64,000 nt of DNA from Microbacterium sp. LWH7-1.2 (GCF_038397755.1 NZ_CP151637.1:3596001-3660000); one strand, 5' to 3'; numbered from the stretch's first letter, positions 1 to 8,944 are shown. Notes: generated by a model from the letters alone, not told the origin. Program-made: numbers and translations.

Positions 1-1
1 C

Positions 2-1126
2 AACGGCGGCTACATCGACGAGGTCGACCGCGCGTGCAAGCCGGTGCTGCTGGCGTCGCAGAACGGCGACGACGCGGGAACCGAAGAGCTCTACGCATCA
101 TGGGCGGCCGTCGCCGACCGCCTGATCGCCAAGGCACAGGACGACGAAGCCCGCGGGCGCCGCATCGGCGCGGGGGAGACCTACTACCGCGCGTCGCTGT
201 ACACGTCGCAGGCCGAGCGGCTGCAGTCGCCGAAGTGGGAGGGTCGCAACGCGGCGTACCAGAAGTCGATCGATCTGCTCCTCACGCACGTCGAGCTGCT
301 GGACGTGCCGCTGACCACGGTGGAGATCCCGTACACGCCGGCCGACGAGTCGCTGCCCGAGGGCACGTCGCTGCCCGGCTACTTCTACCGCGCACCCGGC
401 GAGGGCCCGCACCCCGTCATGATCCAGTGGAACGGCCTGGATTCGACGAAGGAGATGATGTACTACTCGGGCTTCCCGCAGATGCTCGCACAGCGCGGCA
501 TCTCGACCCTCATGATCGACACCCCGGGCTCCGGTGAGGCGCTGCGGCTGCGCGGTCTGACGGCGCGGCACGACACCGAGGTGTGGGCGGGCGCCATCAT
601 CGACTGGATCGAAGCGAACGCCGACGAGCTCGGCGCCGACACGGCACGCCTGGGCATCGTCGGCTGGTCGTTGGGTGGGTACTACGCGCCCCGTGCACTC
701 GCGTTCGAGAAGCGGCTCAAGCTCGGTGTCGCCTGGGGCGCGAACCACAACTGGTTCGAGGTGCAGGAAGGTCGCCGCCAGCGCGAGGGCGAGAACCCGG
801 TGCCGCACTACTGGGACCACGTGTTCTGGGTGTGGGGCGCGAGCGACATGGACGACTTCATCGAGAAGACGAAGGGCATGCACCTCAACGGCGTGGTCGA
901 GCAGATCACGGCGCCCTTCCTCATCACCCACGGTGCGGGCGACCGGCAGATCAACGTGAAGTACGCCCACCAGTCGTACGAGCAGGCGGTGAACTCTCCC
1001 AAGGTCGAGCTGCGCCTGTTCGACGACCCCGAGGGCGGCACCGAGCACATCTCGATCGACAACATGCCGTACGTGGCCGGCATCATCGCGGACTGGGTCG
1101 CCGAGACGTTCTCCGAGACCCGCTAA
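2..1126 (+). CDS. alpha/beta hydrolase, FrsA / 2,6-dihydroxypseudooxynicotine hydrolase-like (5' truncated by window)
   Basis: The reading frame is open from base 2 (N-G-G-Y-I-D-E-V-D), so the true start lies left of the window; GTG at 44 is internal. The visible 374 residues have an N-terminal helical cap, then the hydrolase core with nucleophile elbow G-W-S-L-G-G-Y, a late acid in H-G-A-G-D-R and a His in G-G-T-E-H-I. The layout and the N-G-L-D-S-T-K-E stretch resemble the C-C bond hydrolase of nicotine degradation and FrsA-type proteins. It probably cleaves a carbonyl-activated small molecule in the cytoplasm. It precedes a sugar-type ABC importer, separated by a terminator-like hairpin. 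Substrate unknown. Confidence 0.85.
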   Translation, partial: NGGYIDEVDRACKPVLLASQNGDDAGTEELYASWAAVADRLIAKAQDDEARGRRIGAGETYYRASLYTSQAERLQSPKWEGRNAAYQKSIDLLLTHVELLDVPLTTVEIPYTPADESLPEGTSLPGYFYRAPGEGPHPVMIQWNGLDSTKEMMYYSGFPQMLAQRGISTLMIDTPGSGEALRLRGLTARHDTEVWAGAIIDWIEANADELGADTARLGIVGWSLGGYYAPRALAFEKRLKLGVAWGANHNWFEVQEGRRQREGENPVPHYWDHVFWVWGASDMDDFIEKTKGMHLNGVVEQITAPFLITHGAGDRQINVKYAHQSYEQAVNSPKVELRLFDDPEGGTEHISIDNMPYVAGIIADWVAETFSETR

Positions 1127-1140
1127 CACCACGACATCGT

Positions 1141-1172
1141 CGCCTGGCCGGGTGACTGCGGCCGGCCAGGCG
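1141..1172 (+). terminator. hairpin after hydrolase gene
   Basis: Perfect 9-bp arms CGCCTGGCC / GGCCAGGCG (1141-1149 and 1164-1172), 15 bases after the hydrolase stop. There is no strong T-run. It probably separates the hydrolase transcript from the ABC operon starting at 1392. Confidence 0.55.
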
Positions 1173-1391
1173 GCTTCGTCGCGCTCTCGTTCCGGACAGA
1201 CGCCGCGGCAGGCCACGGGGTCCGAGCAGCCTGCGCGAGCACTGCGAATTCCAACTGGGACCTGGCAGCCCCGTCGGCACGGTATCGCTGCGACGCATGA
1301 ACGGCATCGCGGATAACTGTTTCCGGCGCGCGGAGCCGTCTTCATACATTGAGTGTGATCCGCACCAAGTGATCGAGTCAAAGGAGATTCT

Positions 1392-2555
1392 GTGATCCGT
1401 CATTCCCGGAGAACCCGCCTGCTGGTTGGCGCGGTTCTCGCGACACTCCTCACCCTCACGGTCAGCGCCTGCTCCACGGGCACCGTCGGCGGGTCGAGCA
1501 CCCCGGCCTCCACGGCATCCGGTTCCGCCTCCGGCGACTCTGCAGAGGCACTGCAGGCGGCCTATGACGGCGTGGTCGGGGCACCCCCCACCGAGACGGT
1601 CCCGGTCACGCCGGGCCTGACCGCGTGGGTCTCGTCCTGTGGCGAGCTCTCGCTCACTTGCTCCGTCCCGGCGCAGGCGGCTGTGGAAGCCGCGGAGACG
1701 GTCGGCTGGCAGGCCAGCGTCTGCGACGGCAAGCTGAACCCGGACGGGTGGGGCAACTGCATCCGCCAGGGTGTCGCCGCCAAGGCTGACGTGATCATCA
1801 CGATCGGCCAGGACTGCGCCGCGATGAGCGGCGCGATGCAAGAGGCGAAGGCCGCCGGCATCACCACCGTCAACGTCGGCGGCCAGGACTGCGAGGACTC
1901 GCTCTACTCCGCGACCGTCCAGCTCCTCGACGGCTACAGCTACGACCAGTACTGGGAAGAGGTGGGCACCCTTCAGGCCGACTGGCTGATCGGAAAGACC
2001 GACGGCGCCGCGAAACTCCTCCAGGTCGAGTTCAACGACACGCAGTGGGGACCACTCGTCAACAAGGGCCTGACCGAGCGGCTCGCGGAGTGCAGCGGCT
2101 GCTCGATCGCCGGAACGGTCCAGCTGTCTAACTCCGACCTCGCGACCGGACAGCTCCCGCAGAAGTTCTCCACCGCGCTCCTCCAGGCCTCCGACGCGAA
2201 CGCTGTCGCCGTGCCGATCGACGGATGGTTCCTGGCCGGACTCGCACAGGCAATCAAGGCTTCAGGCAAGAGCGACGACCTCAACGTGATCGGCAACTTC
2301 GGTTCCGTGCCGACCTGGGACGTCATCAGCTCCGACGGAGGCCAGGACGCGACCGTCGCGACCTCTCAGGAATGGCAGGGCTGGGCAGGCGTGGACGCCG
2401 CACTTCGCGTCCTCGCCGATCAGGAGGTGCTGCCTGCCGGCGTCGGCCTGCAGGTGGTGGACGCGGACACGAACCTGCCCGCTGCTGGTGAGCAGTTCAC
2501 CTTCACCCCGCCGATCGACTTCCGCGCCGGCTACGAAGCCGTCTGGGAGAAGTAA
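1392..2555 (+). CDS. sugar-type ABC transporter substrate-binding lipoprotein
   Basis: 387-residue periplasmic-binding-protein type 1 fold (Peripla_BP_4 class). A lipoprotein signal ends in the lipobox V-S-A-C (Cys27), followed by a Ser/Thr/Gly-rich linker. The GTG start is supported by AAAGGAGA seven bases upstream. It would capture substrate outside the membrane for the ATPase (starts 5 bases after its stop) and permease that follow. Cysteine pairs in the mature part (S-C-G-E-L-S-L-T-C; A-E-C-S-G-C-S) suggest disulfides. The family imports ribose-like sugars, but neighbours (amidohydrolase, dehydrogenases, C-C hydrolase) suggest a non-sugar ligand. Ligand unknown. Confidence 0.9.
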   Translation: MIRHSRRTRLLVGAVLATLLTLTVSACSTGTVGGSSTPASTASGSASGDSAEALQAAYDGVVGAPPTETVPVTPGLTAWVSSCGELSLTCSVPAQAAVEAAETVGWQASVCDGKLNPDGWGNCIRQGVAAKADVIITIGQDCAAMSGAMQEAKAAGITTVNVGGQDCEDSLYSATVQLLDGYSYDQYWEEVGTLQADWLIGKTDGAAKLLQVEFNDTQWGPLVNKGLTERLAECSGCSIAGTVQLSNSDLATGQLPQKFSTALLQASDANAVAVPIDGWFLAGLAQAIKASGKSDDLNVIGNFGSVPTWDVISSDGGQDATVATSQEWQGWAGVDAALRVLADQEVLPAGVGLQVVDADTNLPAAGEQFTFTPPIDFRAGYEAVWEK

Positions 2556-2560
2556 CTCCG

Positions 2561-4105
2561 ATGTCCACCGAGCAGCGCGTGTCACCATCCACCGACGTCG
2601 CCCTCAGCGCACGCGACGCGTCCAAGACGTTCGGCCACTTCCGGGCACTCGTGGGCGCCGAGCTGACCGTCAGGCGAGGGACGGTGCACGCGCTGCTCGG
2701 TGGCAACGGCTCCGGGAAGTCCACCCTGATCAAGTCCCTTGCCGGTGTCTACACGGCGGACGCAGGCAGCCTGGCAATCGGGGAGAAGTCTCTCGAACTA
2801 CCCGAGGTCTCCCCGTCGGTAGCCCGAACCCTCGGCCTACGTTTCGTTCATCAGGACCTCGGATTGTTCCCGCAGCTGAGCATCGCCGAGAACGTTGCGC
2901 TCAGCCGCGGTTACCCGACTCGCTGGAGCGCCGTGCAAGAGCGTCGGATGCGCTCAGAGGTACAGGATCTCCTCGACGAGTTCGACATCTCCGCCGATCC
3001 CCGCACCCGGGTCGCGGATCTCAGACCCAGCCAGCGCTCCATGGTGGCCATCGCCCGGGCGCTCAGCGACGCCGGCGGGTCGGACAGCATCCTGTTGCTG
3101 GACGAGCCGACCACCGCGCTGGGCGAGCACGACGCACGTGAGCTGATGACCGCCATCCGCGTCCGCGCAGAGCTCGGGCAGACCATCATCCTGGTCAGCC
3201 ATCGATTCAACGAGATCTCCGCCGTCGCCGACGACGTGACGGTGTTCCGGGACGGCCGCACCGTCGGCAGCGACAGCCTCGCCCAGATGCCGCTACGCCG
3301 TGTGGTCAGCTTGATGACCGGCGGCGAAGGGCGAGAGCTCCCCGCCTCGTTCCTCACCCATGCCGCCGGCGCCACGGCGCTGCAGGTGCAAGGCCTCTCG
3401 ACCGGAGCTGCCCGAGACGTGCAGCTCGAAGCCGGACGCGGCGAAGTCCTCGGACTCGCCGGGCTGGACGGTGCCGGCCACACCGACGTCGTCGCCAGTC
3501 TGTTCGGCGCAGCAGGACCGCTCGCCGGCCGGGTCACGCTCGACGGCGCGACGTACGCACCGAAGACACCAGCACAGGCCATGCGCCTCGGCGCGGCGTT
3601 CATCCCACCGGACCGGCACGCGGACGCCGCGTTCGCGGACATCTCCGTCGCCCACAACATCACCGTCTCGATCCTCGACCGCGTGTGGAACGGGTTCGCC
3701 CTGCTCACCGGCAAGGAGAAGCGGTTCGCGTCGACGGCGATTACGGATTTCGCTATCCGCGCGCCCCGGCCCGATGCACCCCTCGGAGTCCTCTCCGGCG
3801 GGAACCAGCAGAAGGTCGTCGTCGGCCGGTGGTTCCAGCGCTCACCCCAGCTGATCCTGCTGGTGGAGCCCACCCAGGGCGTCGACGTCGTCGCCCGCCA
3901 CGACATCTACACGACGATCGCCGCTGCCGCAGAAGCCGGAGCCACCGTGCTGGTGGCATCCTCCGACCTCGACGAACTCCTCGCGATCACTCATCGGATC
4001 GCGGTGTTCCGAGCGGGCGGCGTCGCCGCCGTCCTATCCACCCCCGAGACGACTCGGGACGAAATCACCAACGCGATGATGGCAGAGGAGCCGGAAGCCG
4101 CATGA
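2561..4105 (+). CDS. sugar-type ABC transporter ATP-binding protein, two ATPase domains (RbsA/MglA-like)
   Basis: 514 residues with two tandem ABC domains. Domain 1 has Walker A G-G-N-G-S-G-K-S-T and Walker B I-L-L-L-D-E-P-T, but its signature is degenerate (R-P-S-Q-R-S). Domain 2 has no proper Walker A (L-A-G-L-D-G-A-G) but has a good signature L-S-G-G-N-Q-Q-K. Its Walker B reads L-V-E-P, with Val where Asp is usual. One degenerate and one competent site is normal for this family, though the V-E-P change is less common. It sits between the binding protein and the permease and overlaps the permease start by 4 bases (ATGA). Confidence 0.92.
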   Translation: MSTEQRVSPSTDVALSARDASKTFGHFRALVGAELTVRRGTVHALLGGNGSGKSTLIKSLAGVYTADAGSLAIGEKSLELPEVSPSVARTLGLRFVHQDLGLFPQLSIAENVALSRGYPTRWSAVQERRMRSEVQDLLDEFDISADPRTRVADLRPSQRSMVAIARALSDAGGSDSILLLDEPTTALGEHDARELMTAIRVRAELGQTIILVSHRFNEISAVADDVTVFRDGRTVGSDSLAQMPLRRVVSLMTGGEGRELPASFLTHAAGATALQVQGLSTGAARDVQLEAGRGEVLGLAGLDGAGHTDVVASLFGAAGPLAGRVTLDGATYAPKTPAQAMRLGAAFIPPDRHADAAFADISVAHNITVSILDRVWNGFALLTGKEKRFASTAITDFAIRAPRPDAPLGVLSGGNQQKVVVGRWFQRSPQLILLVEPTQGVDVVARHDIYTTIAAAAEAGATVLVASSDLDELLAITHRIAVFRAGGVAAVLSTPETTRDEITNAMMAEEPEAA

Positions 4106-5100
4106 CCTCCACGACCACCCGCACGATCCCCGTGCAGAGATCGAACTTCTCCGCGATCGGCGAGCAGTACGGACTACTGATCCTGCTCATCGGGATCGTC
4201 ATCTTCTTCACCGTCCTGCCCGCCAGCGCGGCGACCTTCTTCACACCCGCCAACCTGTCGGTCGTCCTCGCAAACCAATCAGTGGTGATGGTCTGCGCGA
4301 TCGCGGTGATGCTGCCCCTCATCACTGGCAACTTCGACTTCTCCATCGGAGCCAACGCCATGGCGGCCGCCATGGTCTGCGCGGCCGCACAGGCTCACCT
4401 GCACCTCCCGGTCTTCCTCGCCATCCTGTTCGCGGTGGCCTTCGGCACGCTCGTCGGGCTCCTCAATGGGTGGCTTGTGGCGATCGTCCAACTGGACGCG
4501 TTCATCACCACACTCGGCATCGCCACCGTGCTGGCAGGACTCATCGAGTGGTACTCGGGAGGGCTGCCGATCTATGGCATCGACCCGGCGATGATCGCCT
4601 TCGGCTCGACGACTTGGCTCGGGCTGCCGCAGGTGCTCTTCGTCGTCATCGTCGTCGCGATCATCGCTTGGTACGCCCTCACCTGGACCCCGTTCGGCAG
4701 ACGCCTCTACGCCCTCGGCTCCAACCGGCGGGCTGCGAACCTCGTGGGCGTCAACACCACCGGACTCACGCTCGCGAGCTTCGTGCTCGCCGGCATGCTC
4801 GCCGGTATCGCAGGAGTTCTGCTCTCCGCCCGCACCGGCGGCGCCAATCCCGGCGGAGGGACAGAGCTCCTCTTCCCGGCGCTGGCTGCGGTCTTCCTCG
4901 GAGCCACAGCCATCCGTCCCGGACGTTTCAACGTCGTCGGCACCCTCATCGGCGTCCTGTTCGTCGCGGTGAGCGTCAGTGGACTGACCCTCGCCGGTTC
5001 GCAATCCTGGGTCGACGACGTCTTCAACGGTGTCGCGCTCGTCATCGCCGTCTTCGTCTCGACGTACCTTCGCCGCCGTCGGGAGGGAAAGGGTCGCTGA
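4102..5100 (+). CDS. sugar-type ABC transporter permease (RbsC-like)
   Basis: 332-residue integral membrane protein of the BPD_transp_2 (branched/ribose) family with about nine hydrophobic segments. The family motif G-x-N-x-x-A-A-x-L-x-G-V is present (G-S-N-R-R-A-A-N-L-V-G-V). The ATG lies inside the ATPase stop (ATGA overlap), indicating translational coupling. It would form the homodimeric channel of the importer. A longer frame upstream of this start overlaps the ATPase gene and is not real. Confidence 0.92.
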   Translation: MTSTTTRTIPVQRSNFSAIGEQYGLLILLIGIVIFFTVLPASAATFFTPANLSVVLANQSVVMVCAIAVMLPLITGNFDFSIGANAMAAAMVCAAAQAHLHLPVFLAILFAVAFGTLVGLLNGWLVAIVQLDAFITTLGIATVLAGLIEWYSGGLPIYGIDPAMIAFGSTTWLGLPQVLFVVIVVAIIAWYALTWTPFGRRLYALGSNRRAANLVGVNTTGLTLASFVLAGMLAGIAGVLLSARTGGANPGGGTELLFPALAAVFLGATAIRPGRFNVVGTLIGVLFVAVSVSGLTLAGSQSWVDDVFNGVALVIAVFVSTYLRRRREGKGR

Positions 5101-5128
5101 CCGGAGATCGCCGACCGAGGGAGTACGC

Positions 5129-6075
5129 GTGACTGGCATCGTCGACTATCAGACGCATTGGCTCCACAGAGCTATCTGGAGCGCCTCCAGCAGCGGCATG
5201 ACTATCCACGCGCAAGCCGGAATGCCGAACCACCAGAGGTCGAGCTTGGGCCTGATCAGCTGTGGCGTACGCCTCCCGGGTTGTTCGACATCGAACGCAG
5301 CCTCGAAGACATGGACCGGCACGGGATCTCGACCATGGTCTCCAGCCCCATCTTCTTCGGAGGGTACGCGGGGCTGAGCGAAGAGGAAGCTGCGGAGGCA
5401 TCGCGTTTCCTCAACCGTGAAACAGCACGCATGCAAAGCGAGATCCCCGATCGATTCGTCGGCCTGGCGATGGTGCCTATGCAATACCCGCAGATCGCGG
5501 CCAACGCGCTGCGGCAAGCCGCCGACCTGGGTCTTCGAGGCGCCTGCGTGTTGACCAACTATGCAGACCGCGCGCCAGCGACCAGCGACCACCTTCAGAT
5601 CTACCGGGCGATGAATGATGCCGGCCTGACCTGCGTGCTGCACCCTGCCATGCGCTCGCGTCTCTGGCAGCTGAACCCGAGCGACCCGATCGAACGCGGT
5701 CTGAACTGGATGTTCGATACCGCCCACCTGGCTCTCTCGCTCATCGAGAACGGCATCCTCGACGAATGCCCAACGCTGACCGCGCTGCACCCGCATCTCG
5801 GGGGCGTGCTGCCCTACGTCTCTGGCCGACTTCGAGTACTCGCGACGGGGAACATCGACAGCTACGCGCGTGAGCGCTTCTTCGTCGATGCCGCCTCCAG
5901 CACACCGGGCGCACTCGAGGTGGCCATCGACTTCTACGGAACGGACCGGATCGTGTTCGCAACAGACGACCCGTTTGTGCCGCGCACGGCGACGACGGGC
6001 TTCTTCCAACGCGAGATCGCCGAGCCGCTGCGCCGGTCCATTCTCGACAACCAGGTCCCGGGGCTCCTGCCCTGA
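5129..6075 (+). CDS. amidohydrolase family protein (ACMSD-like), 5' frameshift
   Basis: GTG at 5129 has a plausible ribosome site (CGAGGGAG) and begins V-T-G-I-V-D-Y-Q-T-H-W, the N-terminal metal-site strand of ACMSD-type amidohydrolases. This frame fails after CAT-TGG-CTC. The rest continues one base off from about 5163 as P-Q-S-Y-L-E-R-L and runs intact to 6075. Adding one C to CTCCACAG (5162-5169) restores H-W-L-P-Q-S-Y-L-E. Later metal-site or catalytic residues are present (L-H-P-H-L-G-G, F-A-T-D-D-P-F). A product starting at the internal TTG (5158) would lack the D-x-x-x-H motif. It is either a one-base sequencing error or a recent inactivation. It follows the permease by 28 bases in the same operon and would hydrolyse or decarboxylate the imported compound. 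Confidence 0.8.
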
Positions 6076-6133
6076 ACTCGACCCGCCCGATGCCCGAACG
6101 GCGGGCATCACCGCAAACGAGAGGAGAGGCGCC

Positions 6134-7126
6134 ATGGAAGCGCAGGCCGTCGTATGGACCGGGCCCCGCGAGGTTCAGGTCCAGTCCATCGAGATCGAGC
6201 CACCGGAAAGCGGGGAGATCCTGATCGAACACGCGATCAGCCTGGTGAGCCCGGGGACCGAGGCGGAGTGGCTGGCCAGCCCCGAATCCCACATCGTGCT
6301 CGGCACGACGTTTCCGTTCGTGCCCGGGTACTCACGAGTGGGGCGAATCGTCGAGGTTGGAGAAGGCGTCAGCGGTTGGAATGTCGGCGACCGCGTGGTG
6401 GCACCGTTCGACAGGCTCGGCAGACCGCTGGGGGCGCACGCAACCCACTCCGTCGCGCGGGCCGCAGATGTGGATGAGATCCCCGAATCTGTCTCGTTCG
6501 AGCAGGCGGCGTTCTTCCTTCTCGGTCAGACCGCGGGTTTCGTCGTAGCCCTGGCGGACGTCCAGCCAGGAGACGCAGTCGCCATCGTGGGGCAGGGCCC
6601 GATCGGAAACCTCGCCGTGCAGTTCGCCCGCGAGGCACAGGCTGCCAGAATCGTCGCTCTCGACCTGGTGGAGTCACGTCGTGGGATGGCGAGAGCAGCG
6701 GGCGCGACCGATGCCCTGGATCCGACCGACGACGAGGCACTCTCGCACCTGTTGGAGGAATCGGGCGGTATCACCAAGACCATCGATCTGTCCGGCAGCC
6801 CACGCGGCACCGACCTCGCGATCCGCCTAGCGGGTCCACTTGGCACAGTGATCCTGTCCACGGGCTTCGGAGGCCGCATGGAACTGGACTACGGTGCCAT
6901 CTTCGTGAAAGGCCTGCACCTGATCGGCGGGTTCGTCAACAGCCGCCCAGCGCTCGCACGCTCGGCCACACAGGACTATCTGCGCCTCCTTTCCGAAGGC
7001 CGTCTCAACGTCTCGTCACTGGTCAGCCCGGCGTTCCCGCCCGCCCAGGCCCCCGCCGTTTTCAGCCGTGTACTCGAACGCGACCGGTCGCTCGTCGCTC
7101 CGCTGTTCGACTGGCGTGAGGCGTAG
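6134..7126 (+). CDS. zinc-binding-type alcohol dehydrogenase (MDR family)
   Basis: 330 residues with an N-terminal GroES-like domain and a Rossmann domain with G-Q-G-P-I-G-N at about 155. ATG at 6134 is preceded by GAGAGGAGAGG. The usual catalytic Cys-His zinc ligands are not evident: the start is L-V-S-P-G-T-E rather than C-G-T-D. The protein resembles the bi-domain oxidoreductases of sugar and secondary-metabolite clusters more than classical ADH. It likely oxidises or reduces a hydroxy/keto group with NAD(P). Second enzyme after the transporter. Confidence 0.85.
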   Translation: MEAQAVVWTGPREVQVQSIEIEPPESGEILIEHAISLVSPGTEAEWLASPESHIVLGTTFPFVPGYSRVGRIVEVGEGVSGWNVGDRVVAPFDRLGRPLGAHATHSVARAADVDEIPESVSFEQAAFFLLGQTAGFVVALADVQPGDAVAIVGQGPIGNLAVQFAREAQAARIVALDLVESRRGMARAAGATDALDPTDDEALSHLLEESGGITKTIDLSGSPRGTDLAIRLAGPLGTVILSTGFGGRMELDYGAIFVKGLHLIGGFVNSRPALARSATQDYLRLLSEGRLNVSSLVSPAFPPAQAPAVFSRVLERDRSLVAPLFDWREA

Positions 7127-7135
7127 GGCGCGAGC

Positions 7136-8095
7136 ATGGCAGACGAGATGCTGGCTTACGCCCTCGCCGCGGTCGACACCGAGCCGGGCTTCCTGGAAGT
7201 GCCCACGCCTCAGGTCGATAAGGGTGAAGTCCTGGTCCGTGTCACGGCCGCGTCCGTGAATCCGCACGACGGTCAGGTCGCCACGGGCGAGGCCGCGAGG
7301 TACATGCAGTATCGCTATCCGGTCGTTCTCGGCAGCGACTTCGCAGGTGTGGTCGAGGCCGTCGGACGCGAGGTGGACGACCTCGCCGTGGGAGATCGCG
7401 TTTTCGGCCTCGTCCGCGAGCGGATCGCCGCCCGGGGCAGCCTGGCACCCCTGCTCGCGACACCCCGCGAGCACCTAGCGCCGACGCCAACAACCATCAC
7501 CGATCAACAGGCAGGCGTGCTCGGGCTCGCCGCGATCACGGCTCTGCACTGCGTCGACGCAACCGGCGCTCTGACACGAGGCGACCTCGTTCTGGTGAAC
7601 GGCGCGACCGGCGGTGTCGGCACATATGTCGTGCAGCTCCTTGCGGCACAGGGCGTTGCCGTGATCGCGACAGCGCGCCCGTCGGCGGCCGACTACATCC
7701 GAGAAGCTGGCGCGACTCATGCCGTCGACTGGACCGCGGGAGATCTGAAAGGCGCTGTCAGCGCCCTCGCACCCCACGGGGTGGCGGCCATCATCGACGT
7801 CATCACGTCCACCCCCGAAGTGCTGACCGCGCTCTCACACCGGCTCCTGGGCCCGGGCGGCCGTGTCGTGTCCACCCGACACGCGGTCGACCAGGCGCGC
7901 GTCAAGGCCGGCACCGGAGTCAATGTACTCAGTGAGGCGAGTGCCGATGTGCTTGATCGTGTTGCCCAGCTCGCGGACGCGCACGTTCTGCGCGCTCCGA
8001 TCACGGCCTCAGTGCCCTTCGCTCGCGTTGCCGAAGCGTTCCAGTTTCTCGATAGGGGAGTGATCGGAAAAGTCGCTGTACAGATGCCTGGGTAA
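7136..8095 (+). CDS. NADP-dependent quinone oxidoreductase-like MDR dehydrogenase
   Basis: 319 residues. It has the GroES-like fold, the signature V-N-P-H-D at about 41 typical of the quinone-oxidoreductase/zeta-crystallin branch (no zinc), and the nucleotide motif N-G-A-T-G-G-V-G-T-Y at about 157. It starts 9 bases after the preceding dehydrogenase. It is the last gene of the operon. Likely an enone or quinone reductase acting in the same pathway; substrate unknown. Confidence 0.88.
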   Translation: MADEMLAYALAAVDTEPGFLEVPTPQVDKGEVLVRVTAASVNPHDGQVATGEAARYMQYRYPVVLGSDFAGVVEAVGREVDDLAVGDRVFGLVRERIAARGSLAPLLATPREHLAPTPTTITDQQAGVLGLAAITALHCVDATGALTRGDLVLVNGATGGVGTYVVQLLAAQGVAVIATARPSAADYIREAGATHAVDWTAGDLKGAVSALAPHGVAAIIDVITSTPEVLTALSHRLLGPGGRVVSTRHAVDQARVKAGTGVNVLSEASADVLDRVAQLADAHVLRAPITASVPFARVAEAFQFLDRGVIGKVAVQMPG

Positions 8096-8405
8096 GAAGC
8101 TCGACGCTCCGTGCCGGCTTAGATCGGTGTTGCGCTGGCGGCCCGCACCGCAGCGCAGTTCTTGCAGTAGACGCCGACAGGTGAGGGCGCGGGCTGCGCA
8201 GGTGCTGGAGCGGGCTACGTCCACCAGGTGTCCCCCAGGTGTCCCCGAGCCTCCCGAGCATCCCGATTCTGGGTGAGTCAACAGTGTCTGGAGTGTTAGT
8301 CCGGACACGAATGCGGGTGGTGTATCCGGCCCAAGAATCGAACCTGATCAGGGTTTAATTGAGCGCGGCGCGAGATGACTGCGTGGCGCGGAATTTGCTC
8401 CTGGG
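8096..8405. other. 310-base intergenic stretch before the tRNA scar
   Basis: No convincing gene on either strand. It contains a tandem 11-bp repeat CCAGGTGTCCC (8224-8234 and 8235-8245) and an inverted repeat GTGTCTGGA / TCCGGACAC (8284-8292 and 8300-8308; one mismatch, 7-base spacer) of operator size. If 8406 is an integration junction, this is the extreme end of the integrated element. Confidence 0.5.
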
Positions 8406-8464
8406 CACCCTGCTAAGGTGGAGTCCTCGCAAGGGGACCGAGGGTTCAAATCCCTCCGTCTCCG
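8406..8464 (+). tRNA. 3' fragment of tRNA-Ser(GCT), 5' half missing
   Basis: Anticodon arm CACC-CTGCTAA-GGTG (anticodon GCT, 8412-8414), long variable arm with GTCC/GGAC stem, T arm GAGGG-TTCAAAT-CCCTC (8440-8456), and acceptor strand CGTCTCC followed by G (8457-8464). The matching 5' acceptor strand GGAGACG and the D arm are absent: the 45 bases upstream show no tRNA match. The outermost anticodon pair is already broken (G8405 opposite G8421), so homology begins at the base of the anticodon stem. Truncation at this point is what a tyrosine-recombinase attachment site in a tRNA gene leaves. Non-functional remnant. Confidence 0.85.
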
Positions 8465-8469
8465 CAGAA

Positions 8470-8496
8470 AAACCCCCGATCAAGCGGAGGTTTCTT
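8470..8496 (+). terminator. Rho-independent terminator of the tRNA-Ser remnant
   Basis: AAACCCCCG (8470-8478) and CGGAGGTTT (8485-8493) pair with one mismatch around ATCAAG, followed by TTTCTT. It is the native terminator retained downstream of the tRNA 3' half. Confidence 0.7.
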
Positions 8497-8740
8497 CGAT
8501 GAACGTGCGGAAGTTCGCGCCGTAGCCTCCCCACCGGCGCGGGATGGAGATGTGGAGAAGGCCCGCGTCCTTCATTGCGGAGATGACTTCTTCGGGGACG
8601 CGGCGGTCGGCTTCGCCCTGTGCGGCGAACTCCCGGATCAGCGGCTGCAGGGCCCGTGCCTTTGCCACAATCTCCGGGTCGGGACCGGGCGCACCAAAAA
8701 AGGCGTCCATGGTCGGGGCTTCCTGAACTGCACTGCTCAC
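8480..8740 (-). pseudogene. N-terminal stump of flavin-dependent monooxygenase
   Basis: The first about 80 residues (starting M-S-S-A-V-Q-E-A-P-T) are those of the 415-residue monooxygenase at 61388-62635. After F-R-T-F-I the frame runs into unrelated sequence E-E-T-S-A and stops. It keeps the GTG start and ribosome site but has only the N-terminal helix bundle and no FAD or substrate site. The promoter region beyond 8778 is not the one of the intact gene. Inactive duplicate. Confidence 0.9.
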
Positions 8741-8778
8741 TTGACTCTCCTAACGTGGTCGCGACCGAATGCGCTGAC
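8496..8778. repeat. 283-bp direct repeat, left copy
   Basis: Bases 8496-8778 match 62391-62673 with a single difference (C at 8564, A at 62459). Homology starts at TCGATGAACG directly after the tRNA terminator and ends at GCGCTGAC. Same orientation as the right copy. It covers the start region and the first about 80 codons of the monooxygenase gene that is complete at the right copy. Confidence 0.95.
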
Positions 8779-8944
8779 TCCATCCTCACCGGGCGACACT
8801 CGTGTCGTCTTCAGCCCAGGTCGCCCCGGGGTCGCATCCCGGCTGGGACCGCTGGAGGTTGTCGTCATCTCGCGCGTTCTGCCTCTCCGTATGATCGGCA
8901 GCCTTTGGCCCGCGGCACGGCGCGGGCCAAAGGAAGCCTTTTGG

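Noticed and set aside
98..1381. 427-codon minus-strand open frame opposite the hydrolase gene
   Set aside because: Composition is Arg/Ala/Gly/His-rich with no recognisable domain; it is a GC-driven shadow of the clearly coding plus strand.
8355..8789. Minus-strand frame containing E-T-E-G-F-E-P-S-V-P-L-R-G-L-H-L-S-R-V
   Set aside because: This is the well-known false protein produced by translating the antisense of a tRNA-Ser; it supports the tRNA call and is not a gene.
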